Of a DNA stretch of 64,000 bases, positions 1 through 10,174 are shown in pieces. Made by a program: the position numbers and the translations under genes. The notes beneath the pieces are model-generated. The model did not search any database and was not told the origin of the DNA. It saw only the letters and a program-made list of their open reading frames with translations. Numbering within the stretch: the stretch's first letter is position 1; each line of letters opens with the position of its first letter. Source of the DNA: Bacteroidales bacterium (GTDB lineage Bacteria; Bacteroidota; Bacteroidia; Bacteroidales; FEN-979); the NCBI GenBank assembly GCA_017882335.1, contig JADGPR010000007.1:1-64000 (forward strand), read 5' to 3'.

Positions 1-1
1 T

Positions 2-484
2 ATTGATACCCTTTTTTTATCTGTCAAGAATAAGGCCCAGTTACCCAACTTAATTAAGCCTTTGGCGGTTAAATATTCTAACATCAATATTTTCTATCAA
101 GATGAAACAGAATATTATGCAAAAAAAACGAAGGAGGAATGGGATGACCGACCACAGTGTTCAGGGGGTAGAACAGAATGTTTAATTATGCCAAATGGTG
201 ATGTTATGTTATGCGGTCAACTTCCTCATGAAGAACAGTACGTTGTTGGTAATATTTTAGAAACGGACCTAAGGGAAATTTGGAAAGGTAAAAGACTGGA
301 AAAATTTCTACATCCTGAGAAAAGAAAATTCATTGGTTCACCCTGTTATAATTGTGAAGAGTTTGACAACTGTAATTATGGGCAAGGGTACTGTTATAGA
401 GCATCATTGTTGGGGTTTGGGACAATTCATACTACACCCCCACAGTGTTATAAAGTAAAAAATCAATCATTAAGAATTGTATAA
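2..484 (+). CDS. C-terminal part of a radical SAM/SPASM-domain protein (5' end outside window)
   Basis: Open frame runs to the window edge (IDTLFLSVKNKAQLPNLIKPLAVKYS...). Cys-rich SPASM-like tail: CSGGRTECLIMPNGDVMLCGQ...GNILETDLREIWKG...CYNCEEFDNCNYGQGYC. Confidence 0.8.
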   Translation: MDTLFLSVKNKAQLPNLIKPLAVKYSNINIFYQDETEYYAKKTKEEWDDRPQCSGGRTECLIMPNGDVMLCGQLPHEEQYVVGNILETDLREIWKGKRLEKFLHPEKRKFIGSPCYNCEEFDNCNYGQGYCYRASLLGFGTIHTTPPQCYKVKNQSLRIV

Positions 485-690
485 ATTACATTGTTTTGTG
501 ATCAAATATTTCTCCGGGGGTTTATAGAGCAATGTCCTGCATTTGATACCCCAAAGACCCATTAAGATTTCACAGTAGAGCCCATTCCTCCGCTTTGATT
601 GCAAAAAGTTCGATCGAAGTTGGATCATGTACCTTTTTCATGAAGTTGGGGAACCATTCCCACAAAATGCTAAGAGCTCAAGTGGAAAAA

Positions 691-801
691 CCGGAACCTG
701 TGACCACCTTGTGCCGGTTAAACGTGACCACCATATTAGTTTGATAATAATTCATTTAAGATGATCAATTTACTTCGGCCTTGGGTGGTCAATCTAACCG
801 G
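691..801. repeat. Degenerate multi-repeat terminus resembling an IS21-type end (no transposase present)
   Basis: ccggaacctgtgaccacc (691-708) and ccggttaaacgtgaccacc (714-732) as direct repeats; ggtggtcaatctaaccgg (784-801) as an imperfect inverted copy. Confidence 0.35.
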
Positions 802-881
802 TTTGTTAAACAATACGCAAATACCGGAAAATCAATAAACATCAAAAGTTATCGAAATTATTTAGGTATAATATGGATAAA

Positions 882-944
882 ATACAGGTATTTGAAAAAA
901 TTGTCGTATATTTACCGGGTAAAATAAAGGTATAATACAGGTAT
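882..944 (+). promoter_or_regulatory. Repeated ATACAGGTAT boxes upstream of the Fic gene (candidate operator)
   Basis: atacaggtat at 882-891 and 935-944 (53-bp spacing); aggtataata also repeated at 864 and 928. Arms ATAC/GTAT are palindromic. Confidence 0.35.
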
Positions 945-946
945 AT

Positions 947-2020
947 ATGTTTGAGAAAAAACTGGAATTCGATTTTAAAACCAACCAGGATCTCCTTAAA
1001 AGGATCAGTAATATAGATGGCTTCAAGTCGACCTGGATAGGAATTGAGAAAAAGGAAAACAGGTATCTGAAGGAACTCCGGCAGGTTGCAACCATCCAAA
1101 GTATCGGGTCATCTACCCGTATTGAAGGTGCAACCATGAATGATGAAGAAATTCAAGCCTTGCTTAATTCGATGAAGATCACTAAGCTCAAATCGAGGGA
1201 TGAGCAGGAGGTAGTCGGATATTATGAAGCGATTGATCTTGTATATTCCAATTTCAAGGATATTTCATTAACGGAGAACTACATTAAACAGCTTCACGGA
1301 ATACTCTTGAAATATAGTGAAAAGGATATCCGGCACAGAGGCAAATACAAGAACTTTCCGAATAAAGTGGAAGCTAATTATCCCGGAGGTCAGCAGAAGG
1401 TGATCTTCAATACAACAGAACCGTACCTTGTAGATAAAGAGATTCAGGAAATTCTTCAATGGAGCAATGAACAACTGGAGAAAGGGAATGTTCATCCATT
1501 AATGATCATTCCTGTATTTGTTTATGAATTTCTTTCCATTCATCCTTTTCAGGATGGGAATGGACGGCTATCCCGGCTATTGACAACGCTCTTGCTGTTA
1601 AGGCATGGTTATTCTTTTGTCCCCTATATTTCATTTGAGAATATCATTGAACGCAGGAAAAAGGAATATTATGAAGCCCTGATGATTAGCCAGAAGTACC
1701 GGTACACTAAGAAAGAAAAGATTGATAAATGGATATTATTTTTCCTGGATTGCTTGCAGGAGATGATCGATCTTCTCAACAAGAAGTACGATGTTTATAA
1801 AGATAAGGGCGGATATCTAAACCCCAGGCAGAAAGAAGTCCTGGAAGCCATCCGTATCAATCAACCTGTTAAGTTCGGTGATATTGTTGCTGCATTACCA
1901 GCCTATTCACAGAATACGATTAAGAAGGATTTGGTTTACTTGCTTAATGAGCATCAGATAGAATCAATCGGCAGGAATAAAGGAACGGTTTATAATATCA
2001 GGTCGGATAATAATACATGA
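947..2020 (+). CDS. Fic/DOC family protein with C-terminal winged-helix-like region
   Basis: Fic motif HPFQDGNGRLSR; N-terminal S-TRI-EG matching the (S/T)xxxE(G/N) inhibitory motif of class II Fic proteins. Confidence 0.93.
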   Translation: MFEKKLEFDFKTNQDLLKRISNIDGFKSTWIGIEKKENRYLKELRQVATIQSIGSSTRIEGATMNDEEIQALLNSMKITKLKSRDEQEVVGYYEAIDLVYSNFKDISLTENYIKQLHGILLKYSEKDIRHRGKYKNFPNKVEANYPGGQQKVIFNTTEPYLVDKEIQEILQWSNEQLEKGNVHPLMIIPVFVYEFLSIHPFQDGNGRLSRLLTTLLLLRHGYSFVPYISFENIIERRKKEYYEALMISQKYRYTKKEKIDKWILFFLDCLQEMIDLLNKKYDVYKDKGGYLNPRQKEVLEAIRINQPVKFGDIVAALPAYSQNTIKKDLVYLLNEHQIESIGRNKGTVYNIRSDNNT

Positions 2021-2187
2021 TTCCGTCGGTACGGAAGGTCTAATTTATAAGGAAAAGCACCATGCGTTTTATGTAATTTTGCAAAACGCCCATTCCTCCA
2101 GATCAGATATGGACTATCCAACTCATCGCAAAAAAATTCCCTTCTTCCTGTATTTTTTATTACTTTTGAATCGATAAAATCAAGCGT

Positions 2188-2832
2188 ATGACAGATAATA
2201 TAAAATTCGGAAATAATTATTCCGATACCAGTACTGATGTTGCATTTCAATTTGAATTCAATTGCGGTTGTTGCGGAACAGGATACCGTTCGACGGCAAA
2301 AGGCTATACTGCCGGTCAGGCCTCAAAGATACTGGGTACTGCCAGTTCCCTTTTCGGAGGCTTTCTCGGAGGGCTATCTACAGTAGGTCAGCAAGTACGG
2401 GACGCGTCATGGAAAAGTGCACATGACAAAGCTTTTAAAGAAGCACTTATCGAAATGACACCGCTCTTCATCCAATGCCCGCATTGCCATTCATGGGTAT
2501 GCAGGGAACAATGCTGGAACACAAAAAAAGGGCTGTGTAAAAATTGCGCCCCCGACCTTGGCGTGGAAATGGCATATGCACAATCCGAGAAATCGGTGGA
2601 AGAGATCCATGAGCATGCAGCCATGGCTGAAGAGGATAAGAAACTTGGCACGGAATACTGGAGGACGAACATACGGGCAACATGCCCGAAATGTGAAGCA
2701 CCGCTGGCAGCTAATGCCAAATTTTGTCCAAGTTGCGGTACAAAGTTGAATGAAGATGATAAATGTGCACACTGCGGGGCAAAACTAAACCCCGGCGCTA
2801 AATTCTGTCCGGAATGTGGTGAAAAGGTTTGA
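2188..2832 (+). CDS. Zinc-ribbon domain protein
   Basis: Several CxxC pairs: CPKCEAPLAANAKFCPSCGTKL...CAHCGAKLNPGAKFCPECG. Confidence 0.8.
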   Translation: MTDNIKFGNNYSDTSTDVAFQFEFNCGCCGTGYRSTAKGYTAGQASKILGTASSLFGGFLGGLSTVGQQVRDASWKSAHDKAFKEALIEMTPLFIQCPHCHSWVCREQCWNTKKGLCKNCAPDLGVEMAYAQSEKSVEEIHEHAAMAEEDKKLGTEYWRTNIRATCPKCEAPLAANAKFCPSCGTKLNEDDKCAHCGAKLNPGAKFCPECGEKV

Positions 2833-2852
2833 AGGTCAAAATCCTGCAGACT

Positions 2853-4964
2853 TTATTTGATAATAGATAATTTTTTCGTCACTGCCTGACCTTTAGTTTC
2901 AATATAAAGAAGGTATAAACCGGAGGTTAATCCGGTCAGGTCTACGGTGATCATCCGATCAACGGATGTTCTTTTTTCGGTCCGGATCAATATACCGTTA
3001 GCATTTATAATCCGTATGCTTACCGGTTCATTCACGCTCCCGTCAAACCGGATATAAGCCCTGGATGATGCCGGATTCGGAAACAGTTGTACCTGTAAGA
3101 GGGAGACGCCTGTTCTATTATCAACCCCATTGAAAGAATTACCATTTGGGAGAAGATTGGTTGTAAAGGATTTCCTTATGCTGTCGGTCCGCTCACCCAA
3201 TATGTCAATCGAACCTATCGGAAAGTTACCGGTATAATCCCTGGCGAAGGTAAATGCAAGGTCGAGTTCCTGAACTGCTCCAGGCTGGAATGTGAATGGT
3301 CCGCATGAACCCATGCCACGGCGGTCAAACGGAGGATTCCCTGCCGTGGTTTCTGTCCAGTTGAGTGGATTCGGAGGTACACAGCCAGTGCCCCAGCCTA
3401 GTGTATCCGATTCGCCAGGAAACATAAAATCACATTCAGGACCCGTACCACCTGAACCGGAATGGCCGTTGCCTCCGTAAAGCATATGCTCACCATCCTT
3501 CCAGATTCCCTGGAGGTACTTATAATATTCCGGGGCATAATTGGGATCTGTCATATAATTTGGAACACCGCTGTTGTTACAAACGACAAACTTTCTCATT
3601 CCCATCCTTTCATTATCCACAATGGAATCTCCAAAATTGATCCCGTTCACACTTTCATTGCACAACTGGTGACCGGTATTATCAAACCGGGGATTATCCA
3701 CACCGTCAGGATCCATTAAGGGTCCTCCAAGAAAAGTAACCGATTGTGCAGGAGGATTCGCGCCATAGGTCCCTGGTTGACCCGAGCCATCGATGGGTGT
3801 TCCGTTATATCCATAATACATGCCTCTTTCCACATCACACCCGATATAATCATCAAAGGGATATCCGATATCGAGATCTGTAAAAGTACCCAGATAAGTA
3901 TTGTAGTAAACTTTATCCGACCTGTTGATTATTTTATAATTCAGGAAGATTGTGTTCCAGAATGCTGAATCATCAGGAAGGTCGAAGGCATAAGCCATTC
4001 CATGAACTTCCACCTTCAATTTTTCACCCTGGGTTTCATTATGGATTCCCCGGTCGTCATTGAAAATAAAGAACAGTGACTGGTCACCCTTGATTAGCGG
4101 ATAATCTCCATCCATAGGGTTATAGATACCATCGTTATTCCTGTCAAAATAGGGTGCCAGCTGTGCGGCCTGTCCCAGGCTCACATTCCCATTCCCTGGC
4201 CAGGTAAGGATATCGTAAATGGGTTGATAACCTGCATCACTCCAATGTGCTTTGTGATATTCGATTTCTGATTTTTTCAGGTTCCAGATATAATTCCACA
4301 GCGTGTCCTGGTAGATGGAATAAGCGGTTGAATCCATAACTGGTCCTGCATAAAAATCAAACTTCGAATGAGCAACTCCATTTAGCGGTCCCTGGCCATA
4401 TCGCTCGGCAGCAAGGTGGAGGTTTGAATTCTGATCTACACCTCCGATCCAGAGGGTCGACAAAAAGATCGTATTCTTGCCACTGAATTTTGGAACCTCA
4501 AACCGGCCGTGGTCCAGGCCAGGTGCAATAAAATGAGATCCGTTGGCAATGAACCGTGCATTGATATTATTCACAGTCAGGGAATCATAACTATTATCCC
4601 TGATATGGAATACCAGCAAAGCTGTGGCACTTGTCTGTAGGGTGTAATCCCAGACATGATAATTACCTAAAACGACCGGCGGTGCACCCCAACCCCAAGT
4701 GTCCAAATAGTTTGCAATAAACGTAATGGACCCACCCGATTGATTGGTAATGGAGACATATCCATCACCTCCGCAGATAATCCTTATTGAATCACCGGCG
4801 GGAATGATATCATTTGCCAGGATGTTAACTGTTTTGGGAATCAGAGGAGTAAGATCAATCGTGTCGTTTACGAGGATGATCCCCTGGGCATAAATGGGTT
4901 CGTGCAAGAACATTTGCATCAGGATGCCCATTAGAAATGTAATTATGTAGATGTGCTTTTTCAT
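2853..4964 (-). CDS. Secreted protein with T9SS type A sorting domain
   Basis: N-terminal signal peptide; C-terminal VQLFPNPASSRAYIRFDG...GLYLLYIETKGQAVTKKLSIIK. Confidence 0.85.
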   Translation of the reverse strand: MKKHIYIITFLMGILMQMFLHEPIYAQGIILVNDTIDLTPLIPKTVNILANDIIPAGDSIRIICGGDGYVSITNQSGGSITFIANYLDTWGWGAPPVVLGNYHVWDYTLQTSATALLVFHIRDNSYDSLTVNNINARFIANGSHFIAPGLDHGRFEVPKFSGKNTIFLSTLWIGGVDQNSNLHLAAERYGQGPLNGVAHSKFDFYAGPVMDSTAYSIYQDTLWNYIWNLKKSEIEYHKAHWSDAGYQPIYDILTWPGNGNVSLGQAAQLAPYFDRNNDGIYNPMDGDYPLIKGDQSLFFIFNDDRGIHNETQGEKLKVEVHGMAYAFDLPDDSAFWNTIFLNYKIINRSDKVYYNTYLGTFTDLDIGYPFDDYIGCDVERGMYYGYNGTPIDGSGQPGTYGANPPAQSVTFLGGPLMDPDGVDNPRFDNTGHQLCNESVNGINFGDSIVDNERMGMRKFVVCNNSGVPNYMTDPNYAPEYYKYLQGIWKDGEHMLYGGNGHSGSGGTGPECDFMFPGESDTLGWGTGCVPPNPLNWTETTAGNPPFDRRGMGSCGPFTFQPGAVQELDLAFTFARDYTGNFPIGSIDILGERTDSIRKSFTTNLLPNGNSFNGVDNRTGVSLLQVQLFPNPASSRAYIRFDGSVNEPVSIRIINANGILIRTEKRTSVDRMITVDLTGLTSGLYLLYIETKGQAVTKKLSIIK

Positions 4965-5054
4965 AATACATGGTTTAATTTCTACCTGAACTAAAAAAGA
5001 TTTTGTTAAATATACAAAAAAATACGGAAAATGATAGGGTAAAGTGAAAAATAT

Positions 5055-6131
5055 TTATTTCTTCCGTTTTGCCCGATCATATTGCAACGGCCATTGAATA
5101 TCGGCACCAAGTTCCATGGCAGCCCGTAAAGGGAAATAGGGATCACGAAGAAATTCACGTGCAAGTGAAACCATATCGGCCTGGCCACTGGAAATAATTG
5201 CTTCTGCCTGGGCAGGTGTTGTGATAATGCCGACTGCACCGGTAGGAATTCCTGTTTCCTTCCGGATCTTTTCTGCAAACTGCACCTGGTAACCGGGTCC
5301 TGCAGGGATCGTCAAACCCGGAACGTCCCCCCCGGAGGAGCAATCCACAAGATCGACTCCTTTATCTTTCAGAATAGCTGCAAGGGCAATGGAATCTTCG
5401 AGGGTCCAGCCATCATCCCTCCAGTCGATCGCAGAGATCCTGACAAAAACCGGGTATCCATCCGGCCATACACTCCTCACAGCTGCAACAATATCAAGAA
5501 GAAGCCGGATCCGGTTATCGAAAGAACCACCATAGTCATCCGTCCGTTTATTCGTCAGAGGTGACATAAATTCGTGAATAAGATACCCATGTGCAGCATG
5601 AATCTCCACTACCAGGAAACCCGCCTTCAGTGCACGGATTGCAGCGGCCTTGAACTCGTTAATTACCTTCCCGATCCCATCTGGAGTCAATGCGGTGGGA
5701 ACACCTGTATCTGCAGAAAAAGGAATTGCACTGGGGGCAACAATATCCCATCCTCCTTCTGATATTGATAACAGCTTATCGCCTTTCCATTGTGAGGTAC
5801 GACTCGACTTCCTGCCTGCATGTGCCAGCTGGATCCCGGGAACTGCATGCTGCTGAAGGATGAAATCTGTAATCTTTTTCAGATAGCCGATATGTTCATC
5901 CTTCCAGATCCCAAGATCATCAATGGAAATCCGTCCTTCGGGTGAAACTGCAGTAGCTTCGCTCATGACCAGCGCTGCTCCTCCTACTGCCCTGCTTCCC
6001 AGGTGTACAAGGTGCCATTCGTTTGCAAAGCCATCCCGGCTGGAATACTGGCACATCGGCGACACAGCAATACGGTTCTTCAACTCTACTTCTCTCAACT
6101 TCAAAGGACGAAAAAGACTGATCATAACCAC
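5055..6131 (-). CDS. NADH:flavin oxidoreductase (Old Yellow Enzyme family, YqjM-like)
   Basis: LFRPLKLREVELKNRIAVSPMCQYSSRDGFANEWHLVHLGSRAVGG; HAAHGYLIHEFMSPLTNKRTDDYGGS. Confidence 0.93.
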   Translation of the reverse strand: MVMISLFRPLKLREVELKNRIAVSPMCQYSSRDGFANEWHLVHLGSRAVGGAALVMSEATAVSPEGRISIDDLGIWKDEHIGYLKKITDFILQQHAVPGIQLAHAGRKSSRTSQWKGDKLLSISEGGWDIVAPSAIPFSADTGVPTALTPDGIGKVINEFKAAAIRALKAGFLVVEIHAAHGYLIHEFMSPLTNKRTDDYGGSFDNRIRLLLDIVAAVRSVWPDGYPVFVRISAIDWRDDGWTLEDSIALAAILKDKGVDLVDCSSGGDVPGLTIPAGPGYQVQFAEKIRKETGIPTGAVGIITTPAQAEAIISSGQADMVSLAREFLRDPYFPLRAAMELGADIQWPLQYDRAKRKK

Positions 6132-6223
6132 TGTTTTTGGTTAGAAGACAACGCAGAAAATTCACGTTTTATTACACCTCACCCTAAGTGGGACTGACTA
6201 ATAAGTAAGCTTATTGTATTTTT

Positions 6224-6535
6224 CCGCTAAGTCGCTAAAACGCAAAGAAATCAAAATCAGTGCTTTAATTTTTACGTGTTTGCATCAACTATATAATAAT
6301 TTATATCTACCTGATTATCAATTTATTTCTCGCAGATTAACGCAGATTTATCGCAAATTTTCGCAGATTAAATTAGTATCATTTTTAAGTAATACAATCT
6401 GATATTAATAATCATATTTTGTTTTCTGCGGGAATCAGCGTTTAATCTGCGAAAATCTGCGAGAACGATTTTTATTTTATCCAAATTAAAGTTTCTCTTT
6501 TTCCTCATAGGAGGAAACTTAGCGATGAAAAAGAA
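6224..6535. repeat. ~300-bp dispersed intergenic repeat, copy 1 (empty site)
   Basis: ctcgcagattaacgcagatttatcgcaaattttcgcagatt (6329-6369) with inverted aatctgcgaaaatctgcgag (6444-6463); alignable over most of its length with 18351-18640. Confidence 0.7.
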
Positions 6536-6605
6536 CTTATTAGTCAATCCCTGAAGGGATAGAATTGATCAGAGTTAATTACTTGGTTCTTGCCCTGAAA
6601 ATGGA

Positions 6606-7037
6606 TCAGCCCTTAAATTTTTCCTTGTTACCAGTATACTGTGCAGTTCCGAAACCAAGAACCGCAAGAAAGATCACCCGCAGGAAGAAAAGCCCTACGG
6701 TGAACCACCCTCCTTTCCCGAAATTCTTTGAGATCCCGTTCAGGATCATGATCCCGATGATGATATTCACAATGGGGATGAGCAGAAGAAGAATATACCA
6801 CCAGGGTTTACCGGCTATTTTTACTGCGATAAGGATGTTGTAAACCGGGATAATGGCTGCCCATCCTGGTTCGCCGGCTTTTTTGAAAACGAACCAGAGC
6901 GCCACATACCTTATCATACTTACGTGAAGCGCGATGATGAGAAGGGGAATCAAAAACATCGGCATCAGCGCCGAAGGATGGAAGGATGACATGCCATCGT
7001 GCAGACAAGACATGCCATGGTGTAAACACTGTTCCAT
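6606..7037 (-). CDS. Small membrane protein, DUF5684-like
   Basis: Hydrophobic; WFVFKKAGEPGWAAIIPVYNILIAVKIAGKPWWYILLLLIPIVNIIIGIMI. Confidence 0.65.
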   Translation of the reverse strand: MEQCLHHGMSCLHDGMSSFHPSALMPMFLIPLLIIALHVSMIRYVALWFVFKKAGEPGWAAIIPVYNILIAVKIAGKPWWYILLLLIPIVNIIIGIMILNGISKNFGKGGWFTVGLFFLRVIFLAVLGFGTAQYTGNKEKFKG

Positions 7038-7153
7038 AAAATGAAAATTTTGGTTAATACTGAACTCTCTTATGCGTTCAAACTGAACAAATTCATGCGT
7101 AAATATACATCGAAAATAGGGAATTCGAGGTATAAAAATGAATTGAGTACAGG

Positions 7154-10036
7154 ATGTGGATAAAGAAAGGTGATTACCTTTGGAAAATGAAGATTATACC
7201 ATTGAAAAAGACCTACAAATACGAAACAGTGAAGGGAGATCCATTAAATACAAGGATCTACGTATTGGAAAACGGGTTGAAGGTATTCCTTTCTGTATTT
7301 CATGACACTCCCAGGATACAGTCCTATATTGCCGTTCATACGGGCAGCAAGATGGATCCGCCGGAAACCACTGGATTGGCTCATTATTTCGAACACATGA
7401 TGTTCAAGGGTACTGAAAATTTCGGAACCACTGATTGGGTAACGGAATCGAGGCTACTCGGGCAGATCGAGCTCCTTTTCGAAGGATACCGGAATGAAAA
7501 AGATAATAACCAGCGTGCCCTCATTTACACTGAGATCGACAGCCTCTCCTACCAGGCTTCGTTACTGGCAATCCCGAATGAATACGACAAACTGATGGAT
7601 GCCATCGGGTCGCAGGGGTCCAACGCAGGAACATCCAATGATTACACTATCTTCATGGAAAACATTCCCTCCAACCAGTTGGAAAACTGGGCCAGGATTG
7701 AAGCGGAACGTTTTTCCAGGCCTGCTCTTCGGTTATTCCATACCGAGTTGGAAACCGTTTACGAGGAAAAGAACATGTCGCTGACAAATGACAACAGGAA
7801 GGTCCACGAGGCCATGATGCAACTTCTTTTCCCCAATCATCCCTATGGAACGCAAACCACGTTGGGTGAGGCGGAACACCTGAAAAACCCTTCGATGAAG
7901 AACATCCGTGGATTCTTCGCGAAATATTATGTACCGAACAACATGGCCATCTGTATGTCGGGAGAACTTGATCCGGACCATACCATTGATATTATAGACA
8001 ATTTTTTTGGCAAGATGAAACCCGGGCATATTCCCCCGTTGCAATATGGAGCATGGAAGCCGCTTGATGCTCCGGTGGACAAGGAAATCATTGGCCTTGA
8101 AGCTGAAAGCATCCAAATCGGTTATGGATTTGATATCAAAGCAAACGAGGATGACTCTCTTCTTCTTACCATGACCGCGTCGATCCTCTCAAATGGCAAA
8201 GCAGGACTGATCGACCTGAACCTGAATCAGCCGCAGAAAGTGTTGAATGCTTCGGCATACGATGGCCAGCTGGCCGATTACGGTATGATCATCCTGAGTG
8301 GCCATCCGAAATCGGATCAATCACTGGAAGAGGTCAGGGATCTGTTGCTTCAGCAGGCGGAGCTTCTGAAAAAAGGAGAATTTCCCGCGTGGTTACCCGA
8401 AGCAGTCATCAACAATATCCGTTTCGATCTCCTGAAACAATATGAATCAAACCAGGGCAGGGCGATGGCAATCACCCATGCCTACCTGCATGATATTCCT
8501 TACAAGGATTTTATGGAATACATCGAAAAACTGGGCAGGATCAGGAAGGAAGATATCATAGCCTTTGCCGGGAGGCACATGCACAACAATCCCGTGGTCA
8601 TCTACAAGAAGCAGGGGTCGCCGGAAGAGGTGCTGAAAGTAAGCAAGCCTCCCATCACGCCCATTCACATCAACCGCGATCAGGAATCTGCTTTCCTGAA
8701 AAAATTGAAGGAAACCAAAATTCCGGACATTCAACCTGAATTTCTTGATTATTCAAGGGATTTTGAAATACTAAAACTTGCGAATTCTACCCGTATCCTG
8801 TATAAGAAAAATACCGAGAATGGGACCTTTCAACTGGTATACTATTATAAAATGGGTAAGAACCATGATAAGGTGATGAATTTTGCCATCGGCCTGCTCT
8901 CCTATCTTGGAACATCAAAACATACTTTGGAACAGATCAACCAGAAGTTCTTCCGCTTGGCTTGTACTTTCCATGTGAATACAACAGATGACGAGACGTC
9001 TCTTTCCCTCCGCGGGTTGAGTGAAAATTTGGAACAGGCACTTTGCCTGATGGAGGAGTTGCTGGCCAATGCGATTCCTGACGAAGAGACGCTTGACAAC
9101 CTTGTGGGAAATACACTGAAAGCGCGATTGGACGGGAAAGCCAATCAGAACGAAGTGTTTACTGCACTGGTTAACTTTGGTATCTATGGGACTTCTTCTC
9201 CCTATACAAATATCCTGACGGAACGAGAACTCCGGTCATTGTCAGCCCTGCAATTGGTGGAGAAAATAAAAGATCTCAGAACTATCAGGCACGATATTCT
9301 TTATTATGGTGATGCCAAACCCGCTGAGCTCGTCGGTCTCCTTGCAAAATACCATACAGGCCCTTCTCCATTAAGGCCGGTTCCTGCTTCTCTGTTATTC
9401 CATGAAAAAGAGACCATAGAAAATACAGTGCTATTTGCACCCTACGACGCCAAGCAGGCAAAACTCCATACCCTCATCAAAGGAAGCCGGTACAATCGTT
9501 CACTGGCACCCGCAATTGCCCTGTTTAACATGTATTTCGGAGATATCGTTTTCCAGGAACTTCGGGAAAAAAGAGCATTGGCATATACCGCAACATCGCG
9601 TTATCAGGAGCCGGCTGACCTTGAAAAGTCATACCTGAACAAGGGCTACATTGCCACACAGAATGACAAGATCATGGATGCTTTTAAAGCCTTCGATGAA
9701 CTTTTTAATGTCTTCCCTATTTCTGAAAGTACTTTTTATGTTTCGAAATATGCCTTGTTAAACAAAATCAGTACGGAAAGGATCCGCAGGATGAGTATCA
9801 TCTGGAATTTCCTGAATGCAGAAAAACTCGGTCTTATTCAAGATATCCGTAAAGATGTTTTCGAAAAAGTGGCAGGAATGAACCTGGACGATGTGATCGG
9901 TTTTGAGGAGAAGTACCTAAAAAACAAAGCAAAAACATACCTGGTATTGGGCAGGGAATCAGAAACCGACTTCAAGGCGCTCGGGAAGATCGGGCCTGTT
10001 ACGAAACTGAACCTGAAAGACCTTTTTGGGTATTAA
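7154..10036 (+). CDS. M16 family zinc metallopeptidase (fused two-half form)
   Basis: HxxEH motif in GLAHYFEHMMFKGTENFG; second M16-like half. ATG at 7190 is an alternative start. Confidence 0.92.
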   Translation: MWIKKGDYLWKMKIIPLKKTYKYETVKGDPLNTRIYVLENGLKVFLSVFHDTPRIQSYIAVHTGSKMDPPETTGLAHYFEHMMFKGTENFGTTDWVTESRLLGQIELLFEGYRNEKDNNQRALIYTEIDSLSYQASLLAIPNEYDKLMDAIGSQGSNAGTSNDYTIFMENIPSNQLENWARIEAERFSRPALRLFHTELETVYEEKNMSLTNDNRKVHEAMMQLLFPNHPYGTQTTLGEAEHLKNPSMKNIRGFFAKYYVPNNMAICMSGELDPDHTIDIIDNFFGKMKPGHIPPLQYGAWKPLDAPVDKEIIGLEAESIQIGYGFDIKANEDDSLLLTMTASILSNGKAGLIDLNLNQPQKVLNASAYDGQLADYGMIILSGHPKSDQSLEEVRDLLLQQAELLKKGEFPAWLPEAVINNIRFDLLKQYESNQGRAMAITHAYLHDIPYKDFMEYIEKLGRIRKEDIIAFAGRHMHNNPVVIYKKQGSPEEVLKVSKPPITPIHINRDQESAFLKKLKETKIPDIQPEFLDYSRDFEILKLANSTRILYKKNTENGTFQLVYYYKMGKNHDKVMNFAIGLLSYLGTSKHTLEQINQKFFRLACTFHVNTTDDETSLSLRGLSENLEQALCLMEELLANAIPDEETLDNLVGNTLKARLDGKANQNEVFTALVNFGIYGTSSPYTNILTERELRSLSALQLVEKIKDLRTIRHDILYYGDAKPAELVGLLAKYHTGPSPLRPVPASLLFHEKETIENTVLFAPYDAKQAKLHTLIKGSRYNRSLAPAIALFNMYFGDIVFQELREKRALAYTATSRYQEPADLEKSYLNKGYIATQNDKIMDAFKAFDELFNVFPISESTFYVSKYALLNKISTERIRRMSIIWNFLNAEKLGLIQDIRKDVFEKVAGMNLDDVIGFEEKYLKNKAKTYLVLGRESETDFKALGKIGPVTKLNLKDLFGY

Positions 10037-10174
10037 TATCATCTCCTTATTGACTTTCAGCTTTTTAAGTATTATCTTTATGGCATTAACCAATCATGAT
10101 GCCTTGAAATTTTCCTCTTCCTCAATTCAGGCCTGGAAGGAGATTCAGGGATAATAACAACTAAAATATAGCAT

